Below, piece after piece: positions 7,519 through 8,515 of a stretch of 8,515 bases of DNA. How positions within the stretch are numbered: position 1 is the stretch's first letter; the number at the start of each line of letters is the position of its first letter. Under the pieces are notes generated by a model, which saw only the letters and a program-made list of their open reading frames with translations, was not told the DNA's origin and did no database searches. The position numbers were made by a program, and so were the translations under genes. Source of the DNA: Candidatus Omnitrophota bacterium (GTDB taxonomy: Bacteria; Omnitrophota; Gorgyraeia; Kaelpiales; Kaelpiaceae); assembly GCA_028717465.1 (NCBI GenBank), contig JAQUNS010000021.1, positions 1 through 8,515 on the forward strand, written 5' to 3'.

Positions 7519-8515
7519 TTATTTATCCAGCTTAAATTTCATTCTGTTTATTAACATGAACATTTTTTCTTCTATAAAGAAGGCAAAGAAAAGATGCCGC
7601 ATTCTGAAACGAGCAAACGGCCTATAAAACCCTGCCAAAAAGCGTAAAAGTAAAGACTTTACAAAAAAGCAGACCTTCTTATCTATAAACAAAGATATGA
7701 TATTTAATTTTATGTTTAAATCCACATCTTTGCGGTTAGTTACAAAGATACGGTCATATTCAATCCACTCATTAATGGTTTTGGGCACCGGCATACCTTT
7801 TGATTTTTCAAATTCGTATAATTGAGACCCGGGTAAAGGCACATATATGCAAAAATAATTGATCATTGCCCTCTTATTTTCTTTTATTAGTTTAAAAGCC
7901 AGATTAACCGTTTCTCTTAATTCATCAAGGGTCTCTGTTGGATATCCTGTTATAAAATTATACTGTACATAAATTCCATATCTGGCAATTCTTCGATTCT
8001 GTTCTAAAACCTGCGCAACAGTTATACTCTTATTGATAAAATTTAGAACTCTCTGTGAACCGGATTCAATCCCGATAAGAACCTTTCTTACCCCTGCTTT
8101 AATCATGCACTCAAAGTCATCACTGCTTAATCTCTCAACCGTATCGATACGCATTCCGTAAATATCCAAAACCACCCCGATTTCTTCCTCAGCCAGCCTG
8201 CAAAATATTGCTCTTGCCCGCTCTATGTCGCCAAAAAAATTATCATCAATTATAAAAATGGCTTTTATTTTTAATTTCTCTTTTAGGTATTTTATATCTG
8301 ATACAACCTTATCTACTGCCATGCCTCTCCAGATATATGAGTATTGCGGGCAGGCACAGAATGCACATCTATAATTACAACCTCTTGAGGTTTCAAAAGA
8401 TATTGTATACTCTCCCCCTCTATATTTCGTATATTTCTGAATATCTATCAGATGATAAGGCAGCTCGGGCAGTAAATCCATATTAAGAAACGATGTTTTT
8501 GCATTAATCCCGTAT
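7519..8515 (-). CDS. B12-binding-type radical SAM protein, partial (N-terminal domain outside window)
   Basis: The frame stays open to the right edge: eleven codons precede the ATG at 8481, ending LN before MDLLPELPYHLID. That LPELPYHLI string is the usual linker between the cobalamin-binding and radical SAM domains, so the ATG is very likely an internal Met and the gene continues outside. Visible residues number 331, counted from the edge. The iron-sulfur site is SRGCNYRCAFC with Cys46, Cys50 and Cys53. Further motifs are FIIDDNFF, LIGIESGSQ, FITGYPTET and VPLPGSQLYEFE. The last 60 residues are basic and hydrophobic. It differs clearly from the other two radical SAM proteins and looks closer to the BchE/hopanoid-methylase-like branch, though no specific function can be assigned. 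Its stop touches the ATG of the next gene with no gap. Confidence 0.9.
   Translation of the reverse strand, partial: YGINAKTSFLNMDLLPELPYHLIDIQKYTKYRGGEYTISFETSRGCNYRCAFCACPQYSYIWRGMAVDKVVSDIKYLKEKLKIKAIFIIDDNFFGDIERARAIFCRLAEEEIGVVLDIYGMRIDTVERLSSDDFECMIKAGVRKVLIGIESGSQRVLNFINKSITVAQVLEQNRRIARYGIYVQYNFITGYPTETLDELRETVNLAFKLIKENKRAMINYFCIYVPLPGSQLYEFEKSKGMPVPKTINEWIEYDRIFVTNRKDVDLNIKLNIISLFIDKKVCFFVKSLLLRFLAGFYRPFARFRMRHLFFAFFIEEKMFMLINRMKFKLDK

Overview
The window looks like an accessory stretch of an AT-rich bacterial chromosome, probably from an uncultivated Gram-negative lineage. It combines several cobalamin-binding radical SAM proteins, a secreted protein with a MopE-type metal-binding motif, a SUMF1-fold protein and a GT-C-like membrane protein. 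That mix resembles Omnitrophota, Elusimicrobiota or deltaproteobacterial metagenome bins, but no rRNA, tRNA or other phylogenetic marker is present, so the placement is a guess. Both ends cut through genes. I see no mobile element, CRISPR array, RNA gene or long repeat, and no gene-free stretch longer than about 50 bases.

Left half, + strand (1-4372): one tightly packed run of five genes. In order they are the C-terminal part of a SUMF1/FGE-sulfatase-domain protein; a secreted lipase-like protein that has lost its catalytic serine and ends in a MopE-type putative metal-binding motif; a class I SAM methyltransferase; a multi-span ICMT/PEMT-like membrane methyltransferase; and a B12-binding-type radical SAM protein. 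The first two genes overlap by 8 nt (ATGAATAA). Genes 2/3 and 4/5 share TGATG stop-start junctions, so translation is probably coupled. The promoter lies left of the window.

Right half, - strand (8515-4359): a second run pointing the opposite way. It holds a B12-type radical SAM protein whose N-terminus is cut off by the right edge, a second complete radical SAM protein with no gap after it, and a polytopic GT-C-like membrane protein. Its promoter lies right of the window. The two runs converge and their last genes overlap tail to tail by 14 bp.

Together the window encodes five SAM-dependent enzymes (three radical SAM, two methyltransferases), one membrane protein resembling lipid-linked sugar transferases, and two proteins that look like catalytically altered relatives of enzyme folds. 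A reasonable inference is an envelope-associated modification pathway, for example methylation or rearrangement of a lipid or surface glycan. No substrate can be read from the sequence. The most notable single observation is the lipase-like protein with Gly in place of the nucleophilic Ser and no His downstream, fused to a metal-binding motif.
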